64,000 nucleotides of DNA from Platanthera guangdongensis (lineage: Eukaryota > Streptophyta > Magnoliopsida > Asparagales > Orchidaceae), in assembly GCA_039583875.1 (NCBI GenBank), contig CM077153.1:112960568-113024567 (forward strand), read 5' to 3'. The notes beneath the pieces are model-generated. The model searched no databases and was not told the DNA's origin. It saw only the letters and a list, made by a program, of their open reading frames with translations. Below are positions 8,972-20,607 of this stretch, one piece after another. The position numbers and the translations under genes were made by a program. The stretch's first letter is position 1. Every line of letters begins with the position of its first letter.

Positions 8972-10706
8972 TGAAAGAATTAGCGACTAACCATCTAGAG
9001 GGGGGGGGTGAATAGGTGTAATTCCTTTTTCTTCCAAAGACAGAATATCTATGCAGTTAATTAAAACTGTTAATTCTACAGCTAACACAACACAGCATTC
9101 ATAGAAACATTCAATCACAGAGGGCACACAATTTTATAGTGGTTCCCCAAGGTCTGGGTTCATCCACTTTCCCCCTTCACCTATCTAGCAGTGTGCTAGA
9201 TTCGGCCTAACTTCTGCTTTTCACCTCAGATCCTCAGATCTTACAACTCAGAACCCAACAAGGCTCCTACAACTCAGAGTGAGTCCACACTCCTATAGCT
9301 CAGGCAATCTGCCCTACCTCAGCCTACACAAGGCCTACAACTCAGAGATATCAATCTCCTACCACTCAGGCTCACATCCCTACCTCAGCCTTCAATAAGG
9401 CCTACCACTCAGAGATCTAAATCTCCTACAACCCAGCCTTTATAAAACAGGCTTACAGCTCAGATCTAGAATAGATCCTACAGAAAATAGATTTAACAAA
9501 GTGTTTTACCACCACCCTGGTAGAGAGAGAATGAATGGATGGCTTCTTGATCAGTTCTTGGAAGAATCTGATGGCAGAGAACAACCACTTTTAGCTTTCT
9601 TCAAAGCTTCTTGAATCTGAACTCAGTAGGGTTGAATCTCCTATGAAGTTGATCTTCAATAAGCTTCTTTCTTAATATTCAGATCACAATCTGAATCCTT
9701 CTTAGCAGCCTGGTTCAACAACTGCACTTCAGTAGATGGAGCTCTCTCTCTCCAACTTCTTCTTTTTATTCTATATCTGTATCAGTATTTTTCTTCTATA
9801 TCAATCATTATAATCTGTTGAAGGAGAATGCCTTTATATAGACTTTCTCCATGGTAACTGGCTGATCCGGTCTCTAACAAACCTCTGACATCTCTTACAA
9901 TTGCAGTAGACTGGTTGGTAACGACAGTTGTCAAGTCATCCAGTCACTTCTTGAAATTCTGTTTGTCAGCAAAGTGTCGAGACTGAACTTCTATATGTGT
10001 CGACACAAGTAGACTAAGTGTCGACACAAGTGAACTAAGTGTCGACACAAGCCTTGGTGGTGTCGACACATCTCATTTGTTGTTGTTAATGCTTCCCGAC
10101 ACAGCCTTCTGTAGAATGTGTCGACACTGATTCTGTGTGTCGACACAAACACTTCTCTTCTTTAACTTCATTGAAACTTTGTTGTGTGTCGACACAAGTC
10201 CGGTATGTCGACACAGTTGATGTCGACATGGTTTTCTGTGTGTCCACACTGCCTCTTGGTGTCGACACACTTGATGTCGACAAAGCTTCTGTGTGTCGAC
10301 ACTGCCTCTGTGTGTCGACACAGTTGATGTCGACTTAACTTTCTCTGTGTGTCGACACTGCCTCTATGTGTCGACACATTTGATGTCGACTATGCTTCTC
10401 TATGTGTCGACAGTGCCTCTATATGTCGACACATCTTCTTCTGGTCTCGACACAGCCTTTCCAAGTGTCGACACAATTAACTCCAATTGTCGACACAGCT
10501 TTTCTCCAGTGTCGACACAGGCCTTCATAAGTGTCGACACAGCTTCTCCTTGTGTCGACACATGGACTTAGAAATTTTTCTGCATTCCTGCATTTACTTA
10601 ACCTGCACATATAAACTCAAAACAACATCAAATACACCTTGATTCATATCATTGAGTAAGGTGAGGCTTCTTCAAATCTGGTACACATTTTCAAATGTAC
10701 CCAATA
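8972..10706 (-). repeat. 5' LTR of element K
   Basis: About 1.73 kb. It ends in CTTTCA next to the primer site. The start reads TATTGG, probably a decayed TGTTGG. It contains short GC-poor repeats with CTACAACTCAG (about 9240-9480) and the GTCGAC array (9976-10565). No gene seen. The outer boundary is the less certain one. Confidence 0.55.
9976..10565. repeat. Array of the palindrome GTGTCGACAC
   Basis: About two dozen copies of GTCGAC in under 600 bp, most within TGTGTCGACACA, spaced about 15-45 bp apart by variable T-rich sequence (GCCTCT, GCTTCT, TTGAT). The palindrome is perfect over 10 bp in many copies. It lies in the U3 part of the K LTR, where promoter elements are expected. The short frames in it are repeat artefacts. 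Confidence 0.8.
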
Positions 10707-12048
10707 GGGCACTTGTACTTCGGCTGCAGGGGGCTGAAGATCGTCAACCTGGCGAACAAGATCGCCAAATGTCGGAGCGGTTTCTTATCTTCGAGGGAAA
10801 CCTGGGGTTGCTGCCAGTCAACCCGCAAATCCGCGACGACGCCGCCTTCGACAGCGGCGGCCTGGATGGCGTGGAGAAGGAAATGTACACCTTCTTCAAT
10901 GGCGAGCAGCTTGATGTAAACCATTACATCCCGCTGCTGCTGTCCTTAGAAGGAATTGAAGCGGAAGATAGTAAGTTACAAACCGGCTGAACTAATCTTT
11001 TAGCCGCGCGTCCTGGAAACTGATTTTGTACTTTGTCTTTGCAGCTGCAGTGGCGGTTCCGCTGAACAAGCCGGTGACACCTGGTGGCCAAATGCTCATG
11101 CAAAGAGAGAAGCGCGCCAGGAAGGCCAAGCCGCAGCGGGCTGAGGAGGAGGAGTCGGCCTCCTCCGATGAGTTTATGCTGCAAGGAATGGGCAGCGACT
11201 TGAAGGATGTCCATGGCAACCCGGATGTACTGTGGAGTTCGGATGGCGAGTCCGTGAAGGTCTCCACCGCACTCCCTTACTGGGGGAGGGAAGAAGTAAC
11301 CCGCCACGCGAATGTGGTTGGAGCTGCGCTGTACGACAAGCTCAACCTGAAGGCGCTGCGCCGAGTTCCCGCAGACGACCTACCGCAGTTAGCTACGCAG
11401 GTCGGGGCAAGGAGCTTCGTGACAAGCCACTTCATGGGTCTTTCCTATAGGTAGTTAATGAAAGAGAAGAGCAGCCTGGAGAGGCGGTTAGAGGAAAAAG
11501 AAGAAGATAACAAGAGACTGATGGAAAGGGAAGCGATAAGTTATCACTTAATACTCGTGCGGTTAACAAAATTAAACCGCGTGGTCTAAGCTTTACTTCT
11601 TTTGCAGGCGATGTACGATCCGGCCAACCCGACCTTCCAAGATAATGTCTTCCCGCAAGTCGTCCAGGGGATTGATGGAGCGCATAACCGCCTCCGAGAC
11701 CTTGGCGGCTTAGCGGCCGGCTTCACCGACTTCACCTGTGCCGACATATACCCCACCTTAAAAAAGAGGGTGGCCGATGTCTACAGGGCAATCAAAGGCA
11801 AGGGCAAGGTCGGAGAGGAAGATGGCAAAGAGGAGGAAGACGACGAGGAAGAGGGCGGTCAGGGAAGCTGGAGCGAAGGCACATCATCTTCGACCGGCAG
11901 TCAGGGCTCAGAGACCGCGCGGACAGAGGGGGCGACTTCTGGCAGCTCGTCAGCTACCAGCAGCGGGTACTCTGAATCTTCCGTCGACATCGAGGGTGGC
12001 AAAGATTCAAGTTCTCCTGCGACTAAAAAGCTAAAGCCGACCGATTAG
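10707..12048 (+). pseudogene. aORF2 of element C, 5'-truncated
   Basis: It begins inside exon 1 at GHLYFGCRGLKIVNLANKI, the point where K interrupts it. Exon 1 ends at 10970 with donor GTAAG. Exon 2 starts at 11045 after TTTGCAG. Exon 3 runs 11608-12048. The second donor, GTAAGT in the other copies, reads ATAAGT at 11536, so intron 2 should not splice normally. A TAG also interrupts exon 2 near 11454. The tail keeps the acidic/serine-rich region and the KKLKPTD end. Role as described for the intact copy at 1803-3602. The missing start and the broken donor make it non-functional. Confidence 0.75.
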
Positions 12049-12960
12049 GAACTTTTTATTTTTATCTTTTATTTTTTACTTGTACTTTATGATTTTTTGA
12101 GAAACCGGTGGTATGTTTTTGTAAACCGAGCGGTTAACATTTTGTAAACCTGTATGAAAAAGAAATTAAGTAAAACTTTTACCTTTGATGTGTTTCTTAT
12201 TTCACTTCTCATTTTTCTTACTTGTATAAGTCCGCGCGGTCTCAGCGTAACTCCCGATTTAATAGATAGTTAACATATAAACCGGTCTGAGGCCATACTG
12301 CGACTTTCATGGAGTTATCCGCAAGAGAGAAAGAGATATTCCTGCGGCTTATTTTAGAATACACATCGACTACAAGCCGTGCGGCTAACAGATTAAACCG
12401 CCATTAGCCTTAATGAAGTAATCGAGTTATCTGCTGAGAAGAGAGAAATGCCTGCAACTTAATTGAAGATAAACTATGACCAGTATGCCGCGCGGCTAAG
12501 AACCTTAGCCGCCGAAAAGCCTTAACAAGGAAGTATACGTTTGCGGCCAGGGCGAACTCTCATATAGATCGCGCTTATGATGAAAGAGACAAGGATAGAG
12601 AAATGGTTTGCGGTTTCTAATACGATAATACAAACCGACAACCAAAAACACTTAATCATACTTAGTCGGCAACTAATTTGCCCGAATAATAGTGATCAAA
12701 ACCGCATGAGAGCGGGTAGGTACATAGAAGCCAAATAATTTAAGCCAGAAATAGGTCGGCCGACTTTACGAGTATATGAGTAATAAGCCGGCAGATAGGC
12801 AGGCACATGGAAGCCAAATACTTTAAGCCAGAAATAGGTCGGCCGACTGCCCGATTATATAAAGAACAAACCGATATGTAGGTATATAGAAGCCAGCCAA
12901 TATAAACCGACATATAAAACCGCGTGGTCTATAACTGAATTGAAAATCTTTCTTTAGATC
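12049..12960. repeat. aORF2 3' flank and degenerate repeats of about 70-100 bp, element C
   Basis: No gene seen. At 12680-12930 there are two to three copies of a unit containing GGTCGGCCGACT, AGAAGCCAAATA and TTTAAGCCAGAAATAG. The equivalent block in D is 49790-50000, in reverse complement. The part next to aORF2 matches the aORF2 3' flank in A, D and R. Confidence 0.55.
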
Positions 12961-12967
12961 TGAGAAA

Positions 12968-13575
12968 GATGGGTTACAGACTTAAGCGACCAAGCGAGCA
13001 GTTGCGCACGAAGCCCATTACTTTCCACATAGGGTCGCGAAAACTGTAAATCACATCACTCGAGTAGGATCGACAGACTGAATAAACCAAGCTCTGCGGA
13101 TTAGCTGAATACCATAGCAAAGTCCAGCTGAATTAAAAATCGAAAGCTTGCGGACTTAGCGAACACTAATTTTAAGTCCACACCTTTGTCTGCTAAAAGA
13201 AATGATTCATAACCAATGTGACCAAGTGAGCCGGTGCATGAAGCATTGCTTTCCTCACAGGGTCACAAGAGTTATGCAATCAACCCACTTCAGACTTAGG
13301 TGACCAAGCGGGCAGGTGCGCGTGCAGTGCTTTCCACGCAAGGTCACAAAAGCTGCCCACTCAAAAAGAGGGGAAGGATTCACTGCCTCTTGCATGGAGT
13401 ACATCCCAAGTTGATCTTTCTGGCAGGTGCGTGTGGCATTTCTTTCCCATAAGATCAACCCAGTTGTGGGTCTCCTGCAGGCACTGCTTGAGGGTTCCAA
13501 AGAGTGTTCGAGGGTCACGAACTAAGATGATCGGTGGGAAGGTGCATATAGGATTGCTTTCCACATGCGATCATC
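12968..13575 (-). other. Array of five covarying hairpins, element C
   Basis: C5 12968-13057 (outer stem GATGGGTTACAG with CTGTAAATCACATC), C4 13204-13281 (inner TGTGACC/GGTCACA and GTGAG/CTCAC), C3 13291-13354 (TGACC/GGTCA and GCG/CGC), C2 13411-13458 (TTGATCTT/AAGATCAA), C1 13526-13575 (GATGATCG/CGATCATC). Each encloses a motif close to GGAAAGCAATGCC and GCACCTGCC in element sense. Counterparts in D keep the pairing, in places through G-U pairs. Confidence 0.65.
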
Positions 13576-13845
13576 AAAGTTGTAACGATATCCCTTAAAG
13601 TGGCATAGTAGAGCTTAACACCCACCCTGTCCCTCCATAATGCAAAGGTGGGGTCAGGTACTAGCCGGGATCCGAAATTCAGTTTCCTACCACACTAGAA
13701 CCTGCAAGCTCCCACTACACGGTGCGAAATCTCCCCGCAACACGTGGTCTTCGTGGTGTTACGCTAATGACAACGGTTCTAAGGGAGGTTTATGCTGAAC
13801 TCGGTGATGTCTCTTGGAGTCAGTTATCCCTTTTTCTCAAGCTGT
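13572..13845 (-). other. Conserved non-coding block, element C
   Basis: About 260 bp, very similar to 36795-37047 in T and 48880-49130 in D. No long frame is open in it. In all three it lies directly on the gag/pol side of the hairpin array. Confidence 0.6.
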
Positions 13846-14047
13846 TAGGAAAAGGAAAACGCTTGAAAAGGTGTTAGTATGAGGTTTTGAGATATGAAAT
13901 AAAAACATATTTGATATAGAATCTTTAGGAAATGAACTGTTAATAAAAAAAACTAACGCTTTTGCGTTTATTCCCAAGATTAAAGATGAGGCCTGTTGGG
14001 ACTGTTTATTTTAAGCCGGAGAGGATGTCCAGCGTGCCTTTGCCTTT

Positions 14048-14945
14048 TTAGGCACCGGAGTGGGATGTAAAGATCCTTTGGACGGCATCACCAAAAATTC
14101 CCTGCTTCATCATCCTCTCCACTAGTTGTTTAAGAGCTTTACAATCTTCCGTCAAGTGACCCTTTCCTTTGTGATATTCACAATATTGATTTGAGTCCCT
14201 AGATTTCTGGCCTAGAGGCTGAAAGGATTCCTTGGAATCTTCTTTGTTTTTCATGGCACGGTCAAAAGTGCCTCACCCAGCACAAGAGTACTGGTCAGCA
14301 AAACTGATTAGCTCCTGATATGTTTTTCCCTTCTAAGGGTGGCTTTGAACTTGAACGGTCCTTCCTTTAATCCCTCAATTAGAGCACTTTTGTACACTTC
14401 TGGATTGGATTCCCTCACTTCAAGAACCTCCTTCTGAAATCGTCCGATGAAATGAGAGAGAGTCTCCTTTTCACGTTGTATTAACTGGAATAAAACTGAC
14501 GCGTGCTTTTCCCTTTTCGCAGAAGCAGAAATAGAAGTGTCTTGTATTGTCCTCAAGTGATTAGCAGGGTAAGCGACGAACTGAGGAGCTGGCCTTTCAG
14601 TCTGCAGAGGGGCTGCGGACTGCACAGGCGAGTAGTATGCCGAGCGGTTGTGCGAGTCGGCGTGCAAATAGGGCCGCGGGTAGGCTTGTACTCCTTGCGG
14701 ACAAGCAAGTGGATTAACAGGCGGACTGTCTACTACTGGCACCGACTTGACTGAGGAGATCAGGGCCATGCGGACTGTGGGTCTAGCCACTTGACAATAG
14801 CTCCCAAGATGTCATAAATCGCTGCGAACTGCAAACCGACGACGTGAGAAATTTTGTCAGTTTCTTCAGCTAACCGCATGACTGCTTCCCAAAGGGGATC
14901 CTTGCCGGGTTGAAGGTCAGATTGAGCGGTTTGGCGATCTGACAT
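14048..14945 (-). pseudogene. Gag remnant of element C, internally deleted and frameshifted
   Basis: Starts at ATG 14945 (MSDRQTAQSDLQPGKDPLWE), 29 bp after the primer-site motif. A frameshift near 14770-14790 and another near 14310 split it into three pieces. The end carries CEYHKGKGHLTEDC, a Gag zinc-knuckle-like motif (14190-14150). Compared with the Gag of T and F, the first half of the Gag core, about 100 residues from the FREPRIPFY region to the LLLRF region, is missing, and a proline-rich segment joins directly to SASAKREKHASVLFQ. Element D has the same junction, so the deletion was inherited by this subfamily. Probably not able to form particles by itself. Confidence 0.65.
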
Positions 14946-14973
14946 TCTGTCCGCAAACTTCAAAAAATAGCTT

Positions 14974-14994
14974 GATCTGAAGGTCGCGTGTTGA
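14974..14994 (-). promoter_or_regulatory. Primer-site motif, element C
   Basis: In element sense AACACGCGACCTTCAGATC lies directly after the LTR. The same 19 nt follow the LTRs of F and R and, with one change, D, and T has them too. Sequence beyond it diverges, as expected for a tRNA-complementary site. See the finding on internal tRNA priming. Confidence 0.5.
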
Positions 14995-15709
14995 TGTTGA
15001 TGCAGAAAATGCGCCCTCAAATTCCAGCTAAAAAGAGAAAAAGAGAGAAGGAGACTGCAAGCAGCTATCTACTAAGTGGATGAGAGAAAAAGAACAGCAG
15101 ATCCGTGAACCATGGTGACACCCGACTTCTCCCGTCGTGAACTGAATGCCTCTCCTCCGACGAGCTTTCCTTTTATTAACAATGAAGCAATTACAAGAGG
15201 AAAAAATGTAAACCGCACAAGCCGGCCGGACTGCAAGCCGCAAGGCACTAGACTTGACCCCCTAGCTCATAACAAGCGAGCTCCTGGAGACAAGTCAGCG
15301 TATCTTGAGGAGTGCACCCTCCCACTATTTATAGGCTCGGGGGCCTGCCCATGCGGTCAGAGCTAAATTTACCGGCTGCCCGAGGTACAGGAGAACCGGG
15401 CAGAGGTGATGGGAAGCAAATGAGCAGAAAAGGAGAAAGGAGGGAAGCCGCACGGCTTGCCGGATTCCTCCTGGCGAGCTGAATTCCTGGGTCCTGGGCC
15501 TTGGCGTTGAGCAGGGTCGGAACTGGCTGCGACCTAGCATGGAGGTCGTCTGGCTTCGCTGAGGTCAGCCTACTTGGTCTAAGCGGCGGCTAGAAGTAGC
15601 AGGCCGACAGCCTCTGATGACCGGCTGACTTGACAAGCTTGGCGGCTAGAAGAACTAGGTCGCCTTGTCTGGAAAGCTGTGCAACCGGTCGCGTATTTCG
15701 GGCATAACA
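14995..15709 (-). repeat. 5' LTR of element C
   Basis: 715 bp; in element sense it runs from TGTTATGCCCG to GCATCAACA. TATA box TATAAATAG at 15325-15333 (minus). A weakened version of the LTR hairpin is at about 15130-15165. Closest relative is the D LTR (714 bp). Confidence 0.75.
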
Positions 15710-18606
15710 GAGGGCATCATTTCTTTGAGCAGGGATAAGGGTCCAGTCACCTTGAGGAGTGTTTATCACGTACCGAGCATGAAGAAGAACCTCTTCTCTG
15801 TGACTAATGTAGTGGATGCAGGCTATCACGTTCTGTTCGACCTGACATAAGTGAAGTTTTTCTGCAATATGACAGTAGTGAAGGCTGGTGTTTCCATGTT
15901 AGGAGAAGGGCAAAGTACTTGTTAGGTTATCAACAAGTTCCTATGTTGATTGAATAAGAGCCAACGATAGCGCTACTATATGGCATGAATGACTGGGACA
16001 TGTCGAGATGGACAAGTTGAAAGCTATTACAGTACGGAGTCTTGTGAAAGGCTTGTCTAGGTTTTCATCCTTCGGCGACGATCATGTTTGTACGTGATGT
16101 CAATATGGAAAGTCTCGTTGCCTTCTAATTGACAAGTCACAGAGCAGGTGTAAAGCAACATTAGAGTGCATCCATGGTGATCTGATGGGATCCACCATCA
16201 TCGCCAGTCTTGGAGGCAGTAGATACATGTTGGTGTTGATTGATGACTATATGAGGTACACATGAGTATACTTTATGAAGGAAAAGTTGGATGCATTCCA
16301 ATTGTTTGTGGATTTCAATGAGCATGTGGAGGGATGGCTTGGCCTGAGAATTAAGAAGGTGAGAACGAACAACGGAGATGAGTTTGTTTCAAATGAGTTC
16401 TCTAACTTCTATAGAAGCACGTAATCCAGAGAGAGCTCAGCTGTACAAATACTCTAAAAGAAAATGGAGTAGCAGAGTGGAAGATCCGTCATCCGACAGA
16501 GACCTGCAAGTTTTGGCATTATGCCAAAGGCATTCCTAGGGCCTTTAGGTAGAAAGGATGGCCTGCGTAGCATATGTCATCAATCAAATTTATCTGAGTC
16601 TGATCAATATGAAGTCTCCTCATGAGATGATGTTTAGGGAGAAGCCCAGCATTGAACACCTTAGAGTGATTGGGTTGACCTGCTATGCATAAGTTCCCGG
16701 GACTAAGATGGGTATGGATCCTGCCACAAAAAAGTTTGTCATTTCGTGTGATGTTGTCCTTGACGAATTAACGTCGCATCGAGGTAGCGCATTTGTGGAT
16801 CTACAAGAAAACAGGTCATACAGCGAGGAAAAGGAAGCTTCTAGGGATCTTTTGGTGGAGCTTCCTATGTCACTAGGAGCTACAGGTGTTTCTAGCTCCG
16901 GGGTGGAGGCTTTTTGTTCAGGAAGCAGGGTGAGCGATGCTCCAAGTATGCACGGGATCGGAGCTGGTTCAGAAGAAATAATGGAGGTGGTTAGCCAAGG
17001 TCAGGTTCTTCGGAGTTCGAAGAGGATCATCAAACCACCAGCTTGGTTTAGCGAAGGGAACATGGTGAGCTTCGTATCTTGTTTCTACATAGGCCCACTG
17101 GATGAGCGAGAGCCTTCAAGCTTTGAAGACATCCCTAGAGTCAAGGAGTGGGATGATCCCATGGATGAAGAGGTGGCTGCCCTCAGATGTAACAAGACTT
17201 GGGATCTTGTGCCCAAGGTCGATAGAATTACTCCTGTGATGTGCAAGTGGGTGTACAAGCTGAAGAAGAAGGTTGATGGAAGCATCAAGCGATACAACGC
17301 TCGCCTTGTAGCTCGAGAATTCTCTCAATAGTAGAAGAATACTATGAGGAGACGTTTAGTCTTGTTGCTAAAATGACTATAGTTTTGGTGGTGATTTCCT
17401 TGGTGGCTTACCAAGGTTGGAAGATGTGCCAGCTTGATGTGATGAATGTTTTATTTGTAGAGAGATCGATAAAGACATCTTCATGGTTCATCCACCGGGT
17501 TACTTATCTGAAAATCGTCCTGGATATGTTTGTAATCTCTGGATAATCCATTATGGCTTGAAACAAGCACCACAGGCATGGTATGGGAAGATCGCAGAAT
17601 ACCTTTAGTTCTGAGGTTATTTTGCCTCTAATTTTGATTCTAGCCTATTCATAAAGAAGAAGGTGGATCTGCATGTCTTGGTGTTATTCTACGTTGATGA
17701 CATGATCATCAAAGGGAACTCTGAGGAGGAGGTAGCTTTGCTTAGAGCAGATCTGGATATTCATTTCGAGATGAAGGATTTGGGTGAGCTCCTCCACTTT
17801 CTTGGACTCTACGTAGAGAGGAGAAAGAGCGGCATACTTGTTTCCTAAAGAAGCTTTGCAGAATGGATCATTCACCAATTTGGCATGCAGGAGGAAAAGA
17901 GTTGTTCTACTCAACTGGATGCTGGTCTCAAGCTTCTACGTGATGAAGGGAGGGTTCTTTCAGATCCCTTGGTGTTTTCGGATCTAGTTGGAATAATTAT
18001 TTACTTGACGATTACGAGGCCAAACTTTGCTTATGTTGTAGGCTGAGTAAGTCATTATATGGCGGAGCCTCGGAAGCCTCACCTGGTAGCGGCCCGGAAT
18101 TTCTTGAAGTATGTGAAGTCTACTTCTAATATGAGGCTCCTTTATGGGAGTGATACGCGCTTCAACCTATACAGTTATACCGAAGCTGATTTTGGTGGAG
18201 ACTGAGACGATTGGAAGTCGACGTCTAGCAATTTTATCACATGAGGATTAATAGTTATCTCGTGGTGCAACAATAATCAAGATTCGGTGTCCGTCTCTAC
18301 CACGGAAGTGAGTATAAGGCTTCGTCCTTGGGAGGTCGGGAAACCATTTGACTCAGGACGCTAGTAAAGGACGTCCATAAGGAATTGTGGAGTCCCACTC
18401 TGCTCTACGGTAACAATGAAAGTTCCCTTAAACTGGTTAACTATCTAGTTTGTCACGCGCGGACCAAGCATATTGAGATTGAGCATCACTTCATTTTGGA
18501 AAAGGTGTTGTATTGGTCTCTTATGGCTCTGTATGGAGTCAGGACAATTTTGTGGATATCTTCACAAAGCCGCTATTGAATGGGCCATTTGAACAGTTAT
18601 GGGGAC
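15710..18606 (+). pseudogene. Copia Pol pseudogene, element S
   Basis: Degenerate Ty1/copia polyprotein with many stops and frameshifts. Order: GAG-pre-integrase region (15710-16140, LRSVYHVPSMKKNLFSV), integrase core (16160-16700, HGDLMG; the usual TDNG reads TNNG, a lost catalytic aspartate), reverse transcriptase (about 17090-17900, NKTWDLVPK, CKWVYKLKKK, LKQAPQAWY, and YVDD at about 17690), and RNase H to DIFTKP near 18560. Its 5' part is missing because element C interrupts it at 15709. It ends 2 bp before the LTR that starts at 18609, so that LTR is probably its own. Once encoded the enzymes for copying and inserting the element; not functional now. Confidence 0.8.
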
Positions 18607-18608
18607 TG

Positions 18609-20607
18609 TGATAAGTTGTAAATATTCGTATTTTTATGTACACTAATTAAGTCGTTTTCATTAATTTTTGTTATTTTTACTTGATTTTATTCAATAAACG
18701 TTTTTTGTAATTATTTCTAACTTAACTTTATTTTTGTTTCCTGAAAATTTTAGGAAAAATGTCAAAATTAGCAAGTACACGCCCGTGTACTTTGGGTCAC
18801 GCCCGTGACCAGGGCGTGATACTCCAATTTCCCGTGAAATAAGCAATTTTTGAAGAAAAAGCATGACACGCCCGACCACACGCCCGGCCACACGCCCGTG
18901 TCAAATATGACACGCCCCGTGACTAAGCCCCGTGTCACCGCGCTCGATGTTTTGCGCTCGACGTTCGTCGCCCCGACCAGGACACACCCATGTCTAATGA
19001 TCCGACACGCTCGTGTCATTCCCAATCGACGACCAAGGCTTCCAGCTCGACGAAACCGCGTTCAATGTTCGTCGACCCGACCCGACATGCCCGTATGAAG
19101 ATGCCACACGGGCGTGTAATCCTCCACCTGGCCGACAAGACTGCGATGGACACTTTTCGACGCGACTCGCGCCCAGTTCTACCTCCCCGACAAGCCCACC
19201 GTCACGCCCGTGACCTGGGGTGTGACCGTCGCGATTTCAGCCAGAAGTCAAGTTTCCCGTCAAATCGTCGATCACCTCATGAATAGTGCTGACACGCCCC
19301 CCAGACATGCCCGTGTCAGAGGGTGTGTCCCATGAAAATTTTGTCTATAAGGGAATTTCTGTTCTTCTTTTCTTGAACCATTTTGTATAGGGTTATGCTG
19401 CTTAGATGAATCCTAATGCTATGTAAGGGAATTTCTCCCCCTCTCCTTTATTTTCTTAGCTTTGTAATCTCCTACTTAGATTAATAAAATTTATAGATTT
19501 TCTCTCTTTCTATGGATTTCGATTTCATCTATGTGGCCACTCTTATGCAATTATTTTTGCTTTTGTTTTAACCTTTGTTTTTCTGATCTTTAAAACGTGT
19601 TCGTGTGTGTATGAGATTAGTTTTCATATTTTTATGTTTAGTTATTTTCACTTAATTTAGACTTAGGATTTTTATAGACTTTATGACTTCCTATAGATCC
19701 GTAAAAGTATTTTCAAAGTGATTTTCATTTTCTCTAACTTAGATTTTCTTGTTTAGGTCGTAAAACTTTTCGTTCTTTTTACTTTATTTTCATTTTGTAA
19801 CCACTTTTACGGAGTTATAAGAATGAATATATAGTCGTTTTAATATTTCGTGCTCTTTGATTTTCTTTTAAACTTTTGCACTTTTAATTTTTTTCGTCTT
19901 CTCTTTATGCATTTCTACCACATTCTAGAGGTAGAAATGTATTCGTTTTAATTTTTGGAGAACTTTCATTTTGCGTTTATTTTCAAAAAGTTTCTCCGTT
20001 AATTTTTATTTTCACTTTTTATGCATTTTTACAGCATTCTAGCGGTAGAAATGCAGTTGTTTTAATTTTTCAGCAATTTAGTTATTCTTATTTTTTTGTA
20101 CGTGTGCGTGCGTGTATGAGTTAGTTTTTACAGCTTACTTTCAATTCATGTAGAGTGTGTGCGTATGCGCATTTATTTCCGCCTACTCGTTAATAGTTAA
20201 ATGGCGAATTGTTTTCCTTTAAGTAGAGTGTGGGTGTGTATTCCATTTCAAGTAGAGTGAGTGTGTGAGTTTTTAATTTGATGTCGAGTGTGTGGGTGTA
20301 TGCATTTATTTTCTCCTACTCGTTTGAGTAGGACCTGCTTTAATTTTTCGCGTACTCATTTGAGTAGGATGTACGTGTGCGAGTTTTCAATTTCAGTAGA
20401 GTGTGTGCGTGGGTGCATTTATTTTCTCCTATTCGTTTGAGTAGGACTCTCTTTATTTTGTCTCGCACACTCATTTGAGCCGGGACTTGCCTTTTATTGC
20501 TTTCATTTCAGCTCTACTCGTTTGAGTAGGACTTGCAATTTACTGCTTTCCTTTATAGTTTTCATTTACTGCTTTCTTTTACCGCTTTTTTTCCTGTTTT
20601 ATTATAC
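18609..20607 (+). repeat. S-type LTR, first segment
   Basis: Begins TGATAAGTT right after the copia pol end. It continues at 45096-45519 after the Athila insertion and is then cut by element F. The missing end can be read in reverse at 54865-55247. Total length would be near 2.8 kb, long for copia. Contents: a GC-rich part with repeated CACGCCCGTG (18780-19330), then AT-rich sequence with small hairpins: GCATTTCTACC/GGTAGAAATG near 19910 and 20021, and CCTACTC/GAGTAGG at 20315, 20352, 20428 and 20512. No gene seen. Confidence 0.65.
20603..20607 (+). other. Target duplication of the Athila element, left
   Basis: TATAC; the right copy at 45096-45100 is TTTAC, one mismatch. Confidence 0.5.

Larger units (their letters stand above)
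6991..10706 (-). mobile_element. Element K: Ty1/copia retrotransposon, 5' part
   Basis: Minus-strand copia element: 5' LTR 8972-10706, initiator-Met tRNA primer site 8959-8970, then a broken gag ending at 7021. Everything beyond 6990 is replaced by element A. At the other end the LTR meets the aORF2 of element C in mid-exon, so K appears to have inserted into C. The rest of C and K would then lie off the left edge. Confidence 0.65.
10707..15709 (-). mobile_element. Element C: non-autonomous Tat-like retrotransposon, truncated by K
   Basis: Element sense is minus: 5' LTR 14995-15709, primer-site motif 14974-14994, gag remnant 14945-14048, conserved non-coding block, five hairpins, then the end of antisense aORF2 (10707-12048). 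No pol lies between gag and aORF2. Same plan as element D. It sits in copia S; GAGGG at 15710-15714 would be one copy of the target duplication. Confidence 0.75.

Noticed and set aside
9976..10565. Overlapping reading frames on both strands with repeated CRH/VDT residues
   Set aside because: They are translations of the GTCGAC repeat array; frames are open because the repeat lacks stops.
19000..19290. Arginine-rich plus-strand frames near the CACGCCCGTG repeats
   Set aside because: Repeat-driven, inside the S-type LTR, and not conserved in the reverse copy.
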